Positions 1 through 11,022 of a DNA stretch of 52,812 nucleotides are shown one piece after another (positions within the stretch are counted from its first letter, which is position 1; every line of letters begins with the position of its first letter). The notes under the pieces are model-generated. The model worked only from the letters and a program-made list of their open reading frames with translations. It made no database searches and had not been told where the DNA came from. The stretch comes from Parachlorella kessleri (taxonomy: Eukaryota; Chlorophyta; Trebouxiophyceae; Chlorellales; Chlorellaceae), in NCBI GenBank assembly GCA_001598975.1, contig BBXU01001988.1, positions 1 to 52,812 on the forward strand. The letters run 5' to 3'. The position numbers and the translations under genes are program-made.

Positions 1-539
1 CCCTCTCGTCCTAGTGATATTGATTAGAAAGGGCTTCTAAGAGGCGAGAACATACTGACAATGTCAACAGCCCCAGGTCGATCCTTGCATGCAGCTATCC
101 TATCACATTTGTCTAATCATCACCAACGCTTGTGAATTCGTTTGAACATGATAGTAGAACCCATCAGGCAATATGCCCCACCCATATGACTTACGAAGCT
201 GCAGGCAAGGGAAAAGGCCTGTTTGTTCAGCCTGAATTAAACACCCTTAGTTCTCCACCGTGCGCTACCACCATCATTATGAAAAGGTTATGGTGTGGAT
301 ATGTTCTGTCAGTATAATTGCAAAGCCTCAACTCAAGAAATACCAGTGCTGCGCGGTGTGCAGGAGTTTTGACCTACATGCAGAAAGCAGTTGGAGAAAG
401 AGTGCAAGAAACAGCAGATTCTGAGAAAGGTCCTTACAGCTGAGGTGGCTGGCCAGCATCTTGCCATAGATATGGTGGGCATGCGGTCAACAACAAGCAT
501 GCCGTCTCCCAATCAAATGGAGACTAGTACTACAATTGG
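1..539. other. Intergenic flank, no gene seen
   Basis: This stretch lies downstream of the minus-strand UCP-like carrier, whose stop is at 542-540. Only short, uninformative open frames are present, and I recognise no protein motif, RNA gene or repeat in it. The part next to position 539 is probably the 3' untranslated region of the carrier. Confidence 0.5.
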
Positions 540-3277
540 TCACTGAGGCTTCTTGGAGGGAAGGAGCTGCTCTAGCACTACTCGCAGGACCATGTTCCAG
601 CTACCAAGACGAATGAGGGACATGCTGAAGCCTGCAAGGCACAGCTGGCATGGTTGTCAGCAATAGGCGCGTGCTAGCTGGGGTAAAGGGATGTAATACT
701 GCTCAGCAAGAAACCAGGAGCAGGCGTAGGAGCATACACTTGTTGCCGGCTATACCGGTTCATCCCATTTTTAGCTGCTTGCAGAGCGGGCTTGAAGGGT
801 CACATGATGAGGCGCAGCTATGCAATGTTGGGAACAATACTGGGGAGAGAGTTCCTAGTTCAGAACTTAAGCAAGACCCAGGGCACAGCTCCATTTAGCC
901 CTGTCAGTACATTTCGTCCCAACCTTCTCTGCTTGCATGACCTGCCACCATCAACAAGTACTTTGGCAGCCATGCAACAGGTGTCCTTGCTATGCAAGCC
1001 TGGCGATGCGTCAGAGGGCGTGCCCACCTTTGTAAAATGCGAAGGGCCCATCATGCCAGTGTCTGAGCCACCACATCAAAGACCCCTTAATACTTGCCGG
1101 GAGGGGCTCCTGAGGCAAATCACAAGCCACAGATGTAAGCTGTCAGGCCAGCCTGGGCCTCAGTGCACGTCTCCTGAAGCGTCGAGCCATTTGGGGGGGG
1201 GGGGGGGCGGTTAAGCTATGCTTGCAAGCAAGATGCCAGCTGGCAACCCAATTGGAAATCGCCGGACCACGAGCTAGCGCTGCCGCTGCTCAGTAGGAGC
1301 ACATTTCTTCGGCAAGGTTTCTCCTGGCTGGTGTCCTTACCCATAATGCGAGACTTGACAACGTCTGCAGGCAGGCCCACGCACACAGCAAAGAAGCCAG
1401 CACCCGCGCCCGCCAACAGATGCAGGTAGGCACTGTCCTCCCTAAACAACCCTGCAGAGAGTTGCAGCAGGCAGCGTGTGTTGGTATGTTGATGTGTGGT
1501 TGTAGCCATGTAACAGGGAGGAACAGGGCTGCACGTTTCAAAGTGGTGGGGGTCCTCCCCAGTGTTGGCAAGGCGAGGCTTATATGTATGCTATAAGTTA
1601 CTTGTCAGGCGTTTTTTTCGCAAGATGCACACCAACTGCTTTGGCGCACTAACGAGGTGACTGGGTTGGTTTGCTCCCGGGCCCTACAATGGCAGCGTAC
1701 ACAGGAATACAGCAATGCAGGCACAGCATGCTGTGAGCAGCCGCATCATTAGTCCCCTGCGCCGCTCTCAGAGGCCCCAATGTCCGCGCCTGCCCACAGC
1801 AGCTCATGCTTGATTTCGTCATACGAGGCCAGCTCTGCCGCATTTACAATGCTGTTCCTGGCAACATTGGGTCCCAGGCCAGTCCACAGCGCTCGCAGGC
1901 CCTCTTGCCTGTACAACCAACCACTGAGATTTGCTGGATTTGAGATTGGATCTGTTGGTGTAGCTAGGGAAATTGCTGGGCTACTCCAGCACGCCCACGC
2001 CGGCCAGCTCGCACTCATCCCAGCTACAGAGATCTCGTAAGGCGGTGACTAACAGCGCGCAGCTTGTAGAGCGTTGGCTGACCAACGCGGCCTTGGACGT
2101 TCTTGTAAGGCAGCCATTCCGCACACCTGTAGATGGTGCCATATGCGCCCAGCGCCGTGGGGTACCTCCTTGGAACCCCAGGTGGAAGCCGGCCCTCAGC
2201 TTGCATGCGAACCTGCAGGCAAAAAGAGTTGGCTGTCTGTTGAAGTTTGCAGACGGCACACAGCAGCTGGCAGTGCAAGTGCGCACTGCAAACTCCCACG
2301 CTGCTTTGTGCCAGAAGTTGAAAGCTGCACCCCAAGGGTCAGCCCTGCGCTCCATGCTGGCTATGTGTCCGCCCCTTGCAGACGCTGCCCGGTCTCTGGT
2401 AGCTGTGATAGCCCAACTTGTGCTTCCACATTGGAGCCTCCATATGCGACTGGGCCTGTGCGACTACAATTGCAGCCATTAGATTCCCCCCTGGTACTTG
2501 CCTTGACGAGCTCCGTTGGGCGTGCTACTGTGATAGCCAGCGCGCCTGTTGTGAGCGCTGATAATACCTTGGTGCCCAGCCCCTCCCCCAGGGCCCCCTG
2601 GTAGTAGTGTTTCACTGGGTCATATAGGCTGAGCCGCAGGCCGCCAAACACCACCTGGCGGTGCAGCCCTGCAGGGGGCATTGAGCTACGTGCTGCAGCC
2701 GCTGGACAGCTACCATGCTACAGCTTGGAGAACCTTGTCCCCAACAGTAATGCTGCGGTGGCAGTGCAGGCGGGCAGGCAGGCTGCCTGTGACCGTGTGT
2801 GCGTGGGCATGGGCGACTGCACCTGGGACCACGCCCCTCCAGAGGGCAGTCACCCCTTCCTCCCGCGCAACGGTCCTGAGTGTTCCCAAGATGCCCCTAC
2901 AGTGTGGGTGGGCCAGCAAGGGAAGGCTTCATGAAGTTAAGCAAGCATACACACCTATATATGCTCGGAGCAAGCATAAGCTCAGGTCACTGATAGGGTG
3001 GTTGCAACAGGCCTGCCATGCGCACGGGTACATCAATTTACCTGTATTTGGTAGTGGCAGTTCTGCCCTGCAGCTGTGAACGGACTTTGCAGGTATCAAG
3101 AGGCACGGTGACAGCCTGCAACTGACATGAGGTGTAGCCTCACAAGAACATGCATGCCCTCAACACTAAGAAGTGCTATACTGGAAAGATGAGTCCTCGT
3201 CATCACATGCGAAGGTGAGTCTATGCAACCTGTCTCACCTCTGCGGTGCAGGCGGCCACCGCCGACAGTGCAAAGTG
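540..3277 (-). CDS. UCP: Mitochondrial uncoupling-protein-type carrier (SLC25 family), first exon not found
   Basis: Inner-membrane carrier of the UCP/dicarboxylate branch; plant members move anions or protons. Exons read on the minus strand: 3277-3239, 3115-3042, 2896-2823, 2668-2502, 2212-2127, 1908-1790, 1451-1341, about 1109-1028, 631-540. Carrier signatures are visible in all three repeats: PLDTCKVR in the first, PTELVK followed by VRMQAEG in the second, and LPADVVKSR in the third. Typical UCP stretches are [63 protein letters not shown] and IRLGSWNMV. The peptide from 3277 on is about 281 residues, so only a short N-terminus is missing; I did not find a convincing start exon between 3278 and 3900. 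Two introns use GC donors (after 2502 and after 1790), and the junction 1341/1109 is one base out of phase if spliced GT-AG. The substrate cannot be told from sequence. Confidence 0.85.
1193..1207. repeat. G15 homopolymer (C15 in the UCP transcript)
   Basis: Fifteen uninterrupted G on the plus strand, inside the UCP intron between 1341 and 1109. This is the same intron whose flanking exons are one base out of phase. Confidence 0.9.
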
Positions 3278-3901
3278 CTGCAGTCACGATGTCTGAGGTA
3301 TCCATGACATAACCCTCTCAAAAGAAAGCAGAGTGGTGCCTTCCCCTTTCTTTCTGCCTGACCTTGGTACTCTACACACCAGAATAACGTGTAAAGAAGA
3401 GCCCCATTGGCAAGCTTGGGTGCCCACAAGCCTTTACCTATTACCCTAGCAAGGCTGGAGGCCTGCAAGCTCAGATGCAACAAGGCAGCAGCTATCTGAA
3501 GGCTTTCTGCCCAAGGCGCCGAGAGGTGGTCACCTGTGTAGTTATGGGGATGTTGGCAGGCTGAACACTTACGCACACTTTAAGGAAGATATTGAAAGGT
3601 ACAGGTGATCAGTGACAGTCGATGCTCGCCATTCAGTCAGTGACTCGCTAACTAGAAGTTGTCACCTTGCTTGTCACAACTGACTTCGTCGGCAGGCTGT
3701 TGGAAAAATTGCCCTGCCCAACCCTGCCTGCGATGTCTCTGTTAACATGAAATAAAATGGCAATCTGTCTGCGAATAAGCAAATTAGAATGGCCGGGAAG
3801 GTCACAATGCTACTTAACCTGGACCGTTCTTGGCGGCGGCGCGCTGCCAGACTGGACAACATTGGTTTCTTGCTGCCAATCTCACCTTCCTCACTTAGGA
3901 A
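3278..3901. other. Divergent 5' region between UCP and DHAR-like gene
   Basis: The UCP gene (minus) and the DHAR-like gene (plus) point away from each other here. The missing first UCP exon must lie in or upstream of this stretch. Minus-strand ATGs occur, but none opens a frame with a good donor in the phase needed to join the exon starting at 3277. No promoter motif is clear enough to name. Confidence 0.45.
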
Positions 3902-6175
3902 ATGCAGTTGTTAAAGGACGCAGTATACAGTGCGACTGGGAGGGTCCATCCACCTACGAGGTCTCAGCAAGGCCAGCCTGCCCCACATGCTGCTAAGAAG
4001 ATGTCTACGGGACCCCGCCACGAGGCACCTCAATACGAGGTCGTTGTGATCGGTGATGGTGTCAGAAAGAAACAAGGCAACTGTGTGATCTGCCAGGTGG
4101 GCTCTGCCAATGCCAATAGTGCCTCTGCTGAGGCCACCTGATATGTTCCTCTCGTACAGCAGCTCCCTGCAACAACAAAACCAGCATTCCCTCTGGGCGC
4201 AGTTCCGCTTGACCAACCACTGCAGGTGGCTGCAGGGCACGGTGCTCTACCTATGTGAAAAGCAGCTCAGAGTGGAGATTGCCAGGTTCATTGATGAGTC
4301 GCTGGAAGACCCCTTGGTAAAGGAGGCAAGTGGGAACTGCAGTCAGGAAGGCAGTCCTTCTGCTAGCACAACAAGTCTACTTTATATGCTCGGCACGCCA
4401 TGCACTGCAGCCTCCAGTTTCATACTGACACCTTTTGCAAGGACACCCGGGAACACACATGCTGCAAGCGGTGACTGAACCAAAGACTCAGTGCATGGTT
4501 CAGGTATGCCCAGGCGATGCAACAATGCCGTTGGTGCATGCCCTGGCAGAGGACCGCTGGCTGTGTGGCACGGAAGCCATCTGGGACTACATAGAGGAGC
4601 ACCACAAGGATGCACCAGATCTGGGCAGGTGGGCGCAGTGACAAGGGAATAAAAAAAAACAATAAAGAAATCTTTGGGGGAAATTACATTGTCAGCAAGG
4701 CACAGCAGGGAGGAGCGTAACTAATGAGGTAGGAGCTACAAGGGACGCCTAGGCCAGCCTATGGCTGCTGTTGCTCAGCGAGGAGACACCTGCCCTTGTG
4801 TGTCCGCTCCAAGTCCACTACTTTCTTGGGCAGTCTGGGACCCAATTCTCTCTGCCCACAAGGTTCGCTACAATTCACCCCTGCAACGGAGATGTGCGGG
4901 GGTGGCTCGCAGGATGTGATGGCCGTCCGCATGCTCAAGTAAGCCGGCATGCCGCCGCAAATGGTCACAGATGGTCCATGTGCCATGGTCCGCAGCTCTT
5001 GCACATGGAAGCAGCACCTTGGTTGCCTACTTGCCTGCCTGCCTACGCCAAGGTTGGTCACCCCCTACCGTGGCTCCACAATGTAGGCCAGTGCCCGAGC
5101 TGAGTGATGGTGTGGTGCTGGGGCAGCTGGCTCCTGGCATGTTCAAGGATCGCATCTTTTGCCTGCTGTCGGATGCGTTAACAAGCAAGGATGATGCCAG
5201 GCAACAAGCAGCGCTTGAAGACCTAGAGGTAAAGTGTTGCATGCAGTCGCGGTGGCTGTTGACTCCAGGATGCAGTGCTGGCTAGCTAGCGAGATGGCGA
5301 GTTAGGTGCTCTAGGTGCGATCCATGGGAGCTTCATGTCATTCAAGGTGGCCAGCTAGTGCCTTGCAGTGTGTCTCTTGGGTCATGCGTCCGCATCGCTA
5401 TGCCTTAGAAGTGCTGATAGGTCGTCTGTGGCTTGCCTGCCTGCAAGCGTTGCCACACATGCTGCACACACATGAATTTCAGTGTGGATCACTCTGGAGT
5501 GGCGGGAGTGACAACCGGCTGCCGCAAACATGTCTCCCCATGCAGGCGCTGCTACGCCAGCTGGACGACTGGCTGGCTGAGCGGGAGCTGCCATTCATAG
5601 GTGGCGATGCTCCGGACGCAACTGACTGCTACTTGGTGCCCAAGCTGAACCACGCTGTGCTGGCGCTGTCCAAGCTGCAAGGCTGGCAGCTTCCAGGTAG
5701 GCCTTGGCGGTTGGGCTGCAGTGTAGCCTTTTCCCCGGCAAGGGGCTTGCTACTGCCCAGGACCTGGCTGGCTCTCAGCACCGCTGAAGCGTGCATGTAT
5801 GTGCTGATTGCGGCTACGGATTACTTCTGTTAAGGCATCAAGTGCACCTGATGGTGCCAGACAGTGTGGACAGAGGAGTGGTTGGCGTAGGCAACCTGTA
5901 TGGGTAGTTTTGCCTCTCCGATGTTCACCCGAGCATTCTTTCTAACATGTGGCACGCCAGCCCCTATGCGTTGCACCTCCTCATTGAAACAAAGCAGCAG
6001 CTTATTCCCGCCTTACGTGGGGTGTCCCGCTGCCCACTGCGCTGCAGAGGATCTCCAGGCCCTGCACAAGTACCTTGTGCTGTGGAGGGAGCGAGCCAGC
6101 TGGAAAGAGTCTTGTTTTGATGAGAGTATAGCCTTAGGGTTCTGGCGGCAGAAGCGGGAAAGTAGCCAAGGCTAG
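3902..6175 (+). CDS. DHAR: Dehydroascorbate-reductase-like glutathione S-transferase
   Basis: DHARs regenerate ascorbate from dehydroascorbate with glutathione. Exons: 3902-4096, 4236-4316, 4504-4628, 5087-5228, 5546-5696, 6048-6175, all in phase, giving 273 residues. The thioredoxin-fold half contains NCVICQ (C61 and C64, where plant DHARs have a Cys-Pro-Phe motif), then VLYLCEKQL, DATMPLVHALAEDRWL and AIWDYIEEHH. The helical half has LLRQLDDWLAERELPFIGG, YLVPKLNHAVLALSKL and LQALHKYLVLWRERASWKES, which match the DHAR C-terminus closely. From the upstream ATG the first 33 residues could be a leader; starting at 4001 would give 240 residues, nearer the usual about 215. Relative to plant DHARs the stretch before DATMPLV is shorter, so a small exon between 4317 and 4503 may be missed. 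CLIC-type proteins are the nearest alternative. Confidence 0.8.
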
Positions 6176-7373
6176 CCACGCAGCGGTAAGGCTAGGGCTA
6201 TATGTGGTTGGGGCTTGCAGTGCTCAAGACCTCTCAGGCGTTACCCAAATAGAGTATCAATTTGGCAGCATAGTAGAAGGCAGGTGGCCATTATCAGGGC
6301 TGTTCATGCACACCCGCCCTTGCAAGGAGTTTGGCTGGAATGCCTGGCTTCTGCTTGTAAGCGGTACGCTACTAGCGCCGGGCACATTAAGTTCAGTATG
6401 TGGACCCCGAGCAGCTGTGGGGCAGCATGAGCTTTTTTGAGTGCTGCGCATAGGCAGCCCAGATTGCTGATGTACAAGCCTGCAACTTCAAATGCAGGAG
6501 CAAAAGATGTCACTGCTTCCATGCGGCCTTGGCAGGACTGATTACTTGTAAGCGGTTGCCGGGAGAGACTTTCTCGGGCTTAGACACAGGCAACCCCAAA
6601 GCAACCATACACTCAACCCTGTCCAGACCACAGCTATGCCTACTCTGTGCGCAACTCGTGATTGCCAAAAGCGATGAATAGGTTGTGCTGTGTATAACTC
6701 CATGTGCTTGGCCCCAACACGACACGTGGGGAAGCATCCAGCTTCAGTTGAACGGGGGAAACGCACTTCACAGGAAGGGGGCAGTGTGGTGGATGCCAGC
6801 TGCGTCAGTAAGCAAGCAGAAGAGGAAAATGGGAACAAGCTGCAAGCACAGAGGCCGTAAACAACCGTGCGACTCCCACATAATCGTGCGGTGCGTGCCA
6901 CGGTTTCGGCGCCTTTGCTAATGAGCGCCAAAAACGCGAGACACAGATTTCACAGGTCCGACGTGGCCGACTCGCTTATACAGTTGTACCCGAGTGTAAT
7001 TTATTTTTGCTGCAAGGGTTGGCAGCTTGTGCAATCTGGCCACCGACCGACGATCTCCTTCCCCCCCCCTTTGACATGACGCGGCTCCCGAGGCACTGAA
7101 GGTGCGCTCAGCCTACCACATTTTAAGTAGAAACCACAACCGTGTTTGGCTGATAAAGCACAGGTGCACGGCATGTGGCATGTGCATGATAAGGCTGCGC
7201 TTCGAAGAGTATGTGCTAAGTGTTATACTCGATTTTGCCTCCCCGCCGGAGCCGTCTACTTGTTACTCTCATTGGCATCATTTGTGCTTGTGCAGAAGCG
7301 GGCCTGGATTACTCCTTGGCAGTTACCCTGTGCTGAAGAACCTGTGCAGGCACCTCCCAAGTCTACAAAGCCA
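6176..7373. other. Intergenic region between DHAR-like and ankyrin genes
   Basis: About 1.2 kb between two genes on the same strand. Short frames only. The 3' part probably holds the promoter and leader of the ankyrin gene; a TGTGCAG acceptor ends at 7295 and could close a leader intron. Confidence 0.4.
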
Positions 7374-9849
7374 ATGGCGCTCCTCCGCAAGTTGAGCAGC
7401 CTCCGCCGGGGCAGCAGCACCAAGAGCAGCTCCTCTGAGCTGCCGCCGCCGCCTGCTACCCCCGAGCCCCAGCCAGCACCCAAAGTGCAAGCCCCGCCGC
7501 CGCCCCCGCCACCCCCCGCAACCCTCCATGAGGCGGCACGCCTCGGTGATGTGGCGGCGCTGCGCGACCTCTGCTTCGCTGACGTGGCGGCTGTCAACTA
7601 CCTTGGGGACGATGGGTGGGGCCCTATCCATATGGCAGTGGTCTCTGGGAGGGTCGATGCCATCATGATGCTGCTGGCCTTTGGGGGCGACCCCAACCTG
7701 GCGGCAGCAGAGACGCTGCAGACGCCCCTGCACCTGGCAGTGGAGACTGAGCAGGCGGAGGCAATCGAGGTGCGGAGAGGGGGCCAAGAGTCTGAGTAGA
7801 GTTTGGGTGACCCTAGGAATTTGGGCAGCTGCAATGACGCAGGTTATCAAGCGGCACTGTCGGCCATTGGTGCAGAGGCGCGTGGGCTGTCATATGGCAC
7901 ATGCATGCTGGGCCAGCACCGTCCACCAAGTCCAAACCCACAATAGACGCTGCAGCGAAGCAGCACGTCAGCCCTAGTCAGGCATCACACACACCCCTGC
8001 CTGCCGCCTGCAGGTCCTCCTGCAAGCCGGTGCCAGGCTGGACATGAAGGACGTGGACGGCTGCCTGCCCCTGCACCTGGCTGCCCAGTTTGGCAACCTG
8101 GACACTGTGAGGACCCTGCTGGCCGCTGGGGCCAAAGCCGACGGCCGCGCCGACGATGGTCGCACGCCGGTGGGTTGGCTAGGTCTTGACCGCATGCTAC
8201 TGTCCGAGCGCCCTACCCTGCAGCAGCTGGAGCCGTGATCCAGTGTGGCAGTCTGGGTCAATGCAGCAGGTGTTCGTGACCAGTGACCAGGCAGCCTACT
8301 AATGTAGCTCCACATCCATATAGATGCTTGCCTTCTTGAGGAGGAAGTAGCACAGCAGCATGCGACTCCGTCCCTGGTGCCCCATGCAGCTGCACATAGC
8401 CGCTGCGGCCGGCTACTACGAGATTGTGTGCGCCCTTCTGGCCGCCAAGGCCAACCCCGCCGCGCCGGACGTGGCCGGCGCCACGCCGCTGCACTTTGCC
8501 GTCCAGACCAGCGACGTGCGCATCGTGCTGTCCCTGCTGGCCGCCGGCGCCAAGCCCAACGTCGCCGCCAGCGACAGCGCCACGCCGCTGCACGTCGCGG
8601 CAGCCTCGGGCAGCGCGGCGGCCATTGCCGTCCTGCTTGAGGCCGGTGCCAAGCCGGGCCAGGCGCTGAGGGACAGCGGCTGCACGCCGCTGCACCTTGC
8701 GGCGCAAGAGAACAAGGTGGAAGCGGTGCGGGCGCTGCTGAAGGCTGGCGTCAGCGTCGGCATACTGACCTCCCAAAAGCGCACCCCGCTGCACCTGGCG
8801 GCGCAGCGGCTGCACCTGGGGGCCGTGCGGGTGCTGCTGGGCAGCAAGGCCAGCCCCAACGCGGCCGACAAGGACGGCGCCACGCCCCTGCACTGCGTCA
8901 TGGCCAGCTGGGAGCCGTTTTGCAAGGAGGCCTGCGAGGCAGTGGCCACGGCGCTGCTGGCCTCGGGGGCGGACCCCCAGCTGGGCAACCGCAAGAAGGA
9001 GACGCCCATGGCGATGGCCGCCGCCTGCGGCGCCGCGCACATGCAGCTGCTGTTCAAGAGGGCGATTGAAGTACGGCAGAGCGGGGTGCTGCTCGTCCCT
9101 GGTGAGTGCGGGCTGTTGCGGGGTGGCATTGCGTACTGGCGGCCCAGCCAGGTCAGGGACTGCCTACCAGCACGAGCTCAAGTGATTGCTCTGTGCAAGA
9201 GCGCAGCATGGCCTCGTCTGGCTCAGCCCGCATACTGATACAGCTTTTCTAATCTTGGCTAGCTGCCTTGATCAAGCTGACATGCCCTTTAAAATGGCAG
9301 CAACTTACTCGGGTTCAAACACAGTCGAGCATGCCAGGACGGGATGAATGCATGCGAACTTGTTGCTACTTGTAATATGCAAGGTATTGCTGTGTGAGGG
9401 TCCTGCTTGATCAGGCTGCTGCGTTCAGCCACCCTACGCTGAGCTGTGCGTTTCCTGGCTGTCTGTTCCAGGGGCTGGCTCTCTGGCAGGCTCCCGGCTG
9501 ACAACAGAGGACAGTGCGGAACTGAAGGACAAGCCTGGGAAGCACACCTGGTAGGTTTGACTAAGGCTAGTCTCGCAAGGTCGTGACTTCCCTGTCGTCT
9601 GCCAGCACATGGGGGGAGGCCGCCAGACTGGGTTCTGCTCGTGGTTAATGTTAAGCAACTTTGCTTGTGGGAAAGGCTAAGCGACGTGGAGAATGCTACA
9701 CATAGCCATGCCTGTCATGGTAAGTGTCAGCCGAAGGGCATCATTGTCTGCACGTTCGGTACAAGCACTTTCTAAACTCTGTGTTCTGCCGCCGCAGGAA
9801 TGTCTTTGCCACCAGGGTGTCCCCGTTCCAGCCGGCAAGGTCGCCATAA
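7374..9849 (+). CDS. Ankyrin-repeat protein
   Basis: Likely a cytosolic protein-interaction scaffold; no enzymatic domain is visible. Exons: 7374-7769, 8014-8169, 8390-9101, 9472-9550, 9798-9849; phases agree and total 464 residues. Residues 1-45 are basic, serine-rich and then proline-rich (start MALLRKLSSLRR; a run of prolines before ATLHEAARLGDV). At least eight ankyrin repeats follow, recognisable from TPLHLAV, LPLHLAAQFGN, TPLHFAV, TPLHVAAASG, TPLHLAAQEN and TPLHLAAQRL. The C-terminal tail (two small exons) is unrelated to ankyrin and ends RVSPFQPARSP. I chose the donor at 9101 (GTGAGT) over the weaker one at 9070 because it joins a longer open tail. An in-frame ATG at 7146 would add 76 residues with no similarity and probably lies in the leader. 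Partner unknown. Confidence 0.82.
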
Positions 9850-11022
9850 ATATCTCCATCATGAGGAGTTTTGGTGCATAGCGTGCCTAGCAGGCAATGC
9901 CGGGCAGCACTCAGGTGCTGCCTCTTGCATTCTTATTGGATTGCACAGTGTGTGTGATCTCATGTCATCTTTCTGTTATGCTCTCTGCTCGATGTCATGT
10001 CGGTGTCGCTGTGATAAGTGTTGTTCTGCTCCAATTTATAGCAGGCCAGAATGCCTGACACATTTATGGGCCCTACCTTCCTGGGTTGTCAAACTCAGGT
10101 GTTCTCTTGGTTAGCCAGGGTAGGGTAGGATCGTTGTTCACATCCTTTAGCCAGCGCGGCATCAATTTTCCTCGGCTCTAGGCCTGCTGACAGGACTGCT
10201 AGGTCAGTGGTGGCAGGGTGGCCGACGTCATGCATCAGTCAAGCAAAGCTTTGGCTAGATACAGTCCGCTTTCAAAGCACAACAAGCTGGTGTGGGTAAA
10301 GGGTGGGACTGCAGGTTGGCTAGTATTTGAGCGGTGCGGGTGGCTGATGATTCAAGTCAACCGAGTGGTATGCGCAGTCGCATGCACACTGGTGTGTATC
10401 TTATTACTGCAGCTAGGTCACATGGCTTTGAAAGCTGTACAGAGCAATGTCGAGATCCGCCTGCGTCGGGTGTGCAGTAGTTATTTCCAAGGCTTTGTAG
10501 GGCCGGTAACATAAAACTTGGGTTAAGTGGGGTTGATCCACAAGGTCTCAAGTCTCGGCACCCTCCAGGACGACCATAAACATCAGTGCCACGAGTTCTC
10601 TCATCATGTATTAGTACAGTGTAATAGCCAGTCAAGAGAGTCCAGGAATCAAATACTCGGTCGTATCGCACCAACCCGTTCACCTCTTAGATGCACATGT
10701 CACCATTACTGCTAGAAAAACTCAACATTGCAGTGCTCACACAGCATCCACTACTGTCAGGAAACAGCTGCGGCCAGCGGAACAAGGTTGCACCCCGCAC
10801 ACTCGACTCTTAGCTAATGCCGCTCTCTCAACAAGTAGAACAGGCTGCCAGGGGGTGTTCCTAGACCGCCACGCTCACTCAGAGGCATCACCTGCTCTGC
10901 AGCCAAACCAAGACCCGTATGAGTGAGGCAGGTCCTCATTAACAGCCAGTCCCCGACACGAGTGCAGTTCCTCTTGCACTTGGACACACTCGCTTGAGCT
11001 CAGCACAACCAGCATAAGACAA
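9850..11022. other. Convergent intergenic region
   Basis: Between the ankyrin gene (plus) and the 3' end of the large membrane-protein gene (minus). No convincing coding exon, RNA gene or repeat is seen. If the membrane protein is not spliced at 11130, its frame reads on to a stop at 10875, so the right edge is uncertain. Confidence 0.4.

Noticed and set aside
540..3277. UCP gene as a pseudogene because of the phase break
   Set aside because: All nine exons are otherwise open and conserved to the C-terminus, so an odd splice site or sequence error is more likely than decay.
7146..7373. In-frame upstream ATG for the ankyrin protein
   Set aside because: Would add 76 residues with no resemblance to a domain and includes an intron acceptor; MALLRK at 7374 is a better start.
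8258..9129. Long minus-strand frames (237 and 260 codons) opposite the ankyrin gene
   Set aside because: They mirror the GC-rich ankyrin repeats and have no family features; the plus-strand frame has clear TPLHLAA repeats.
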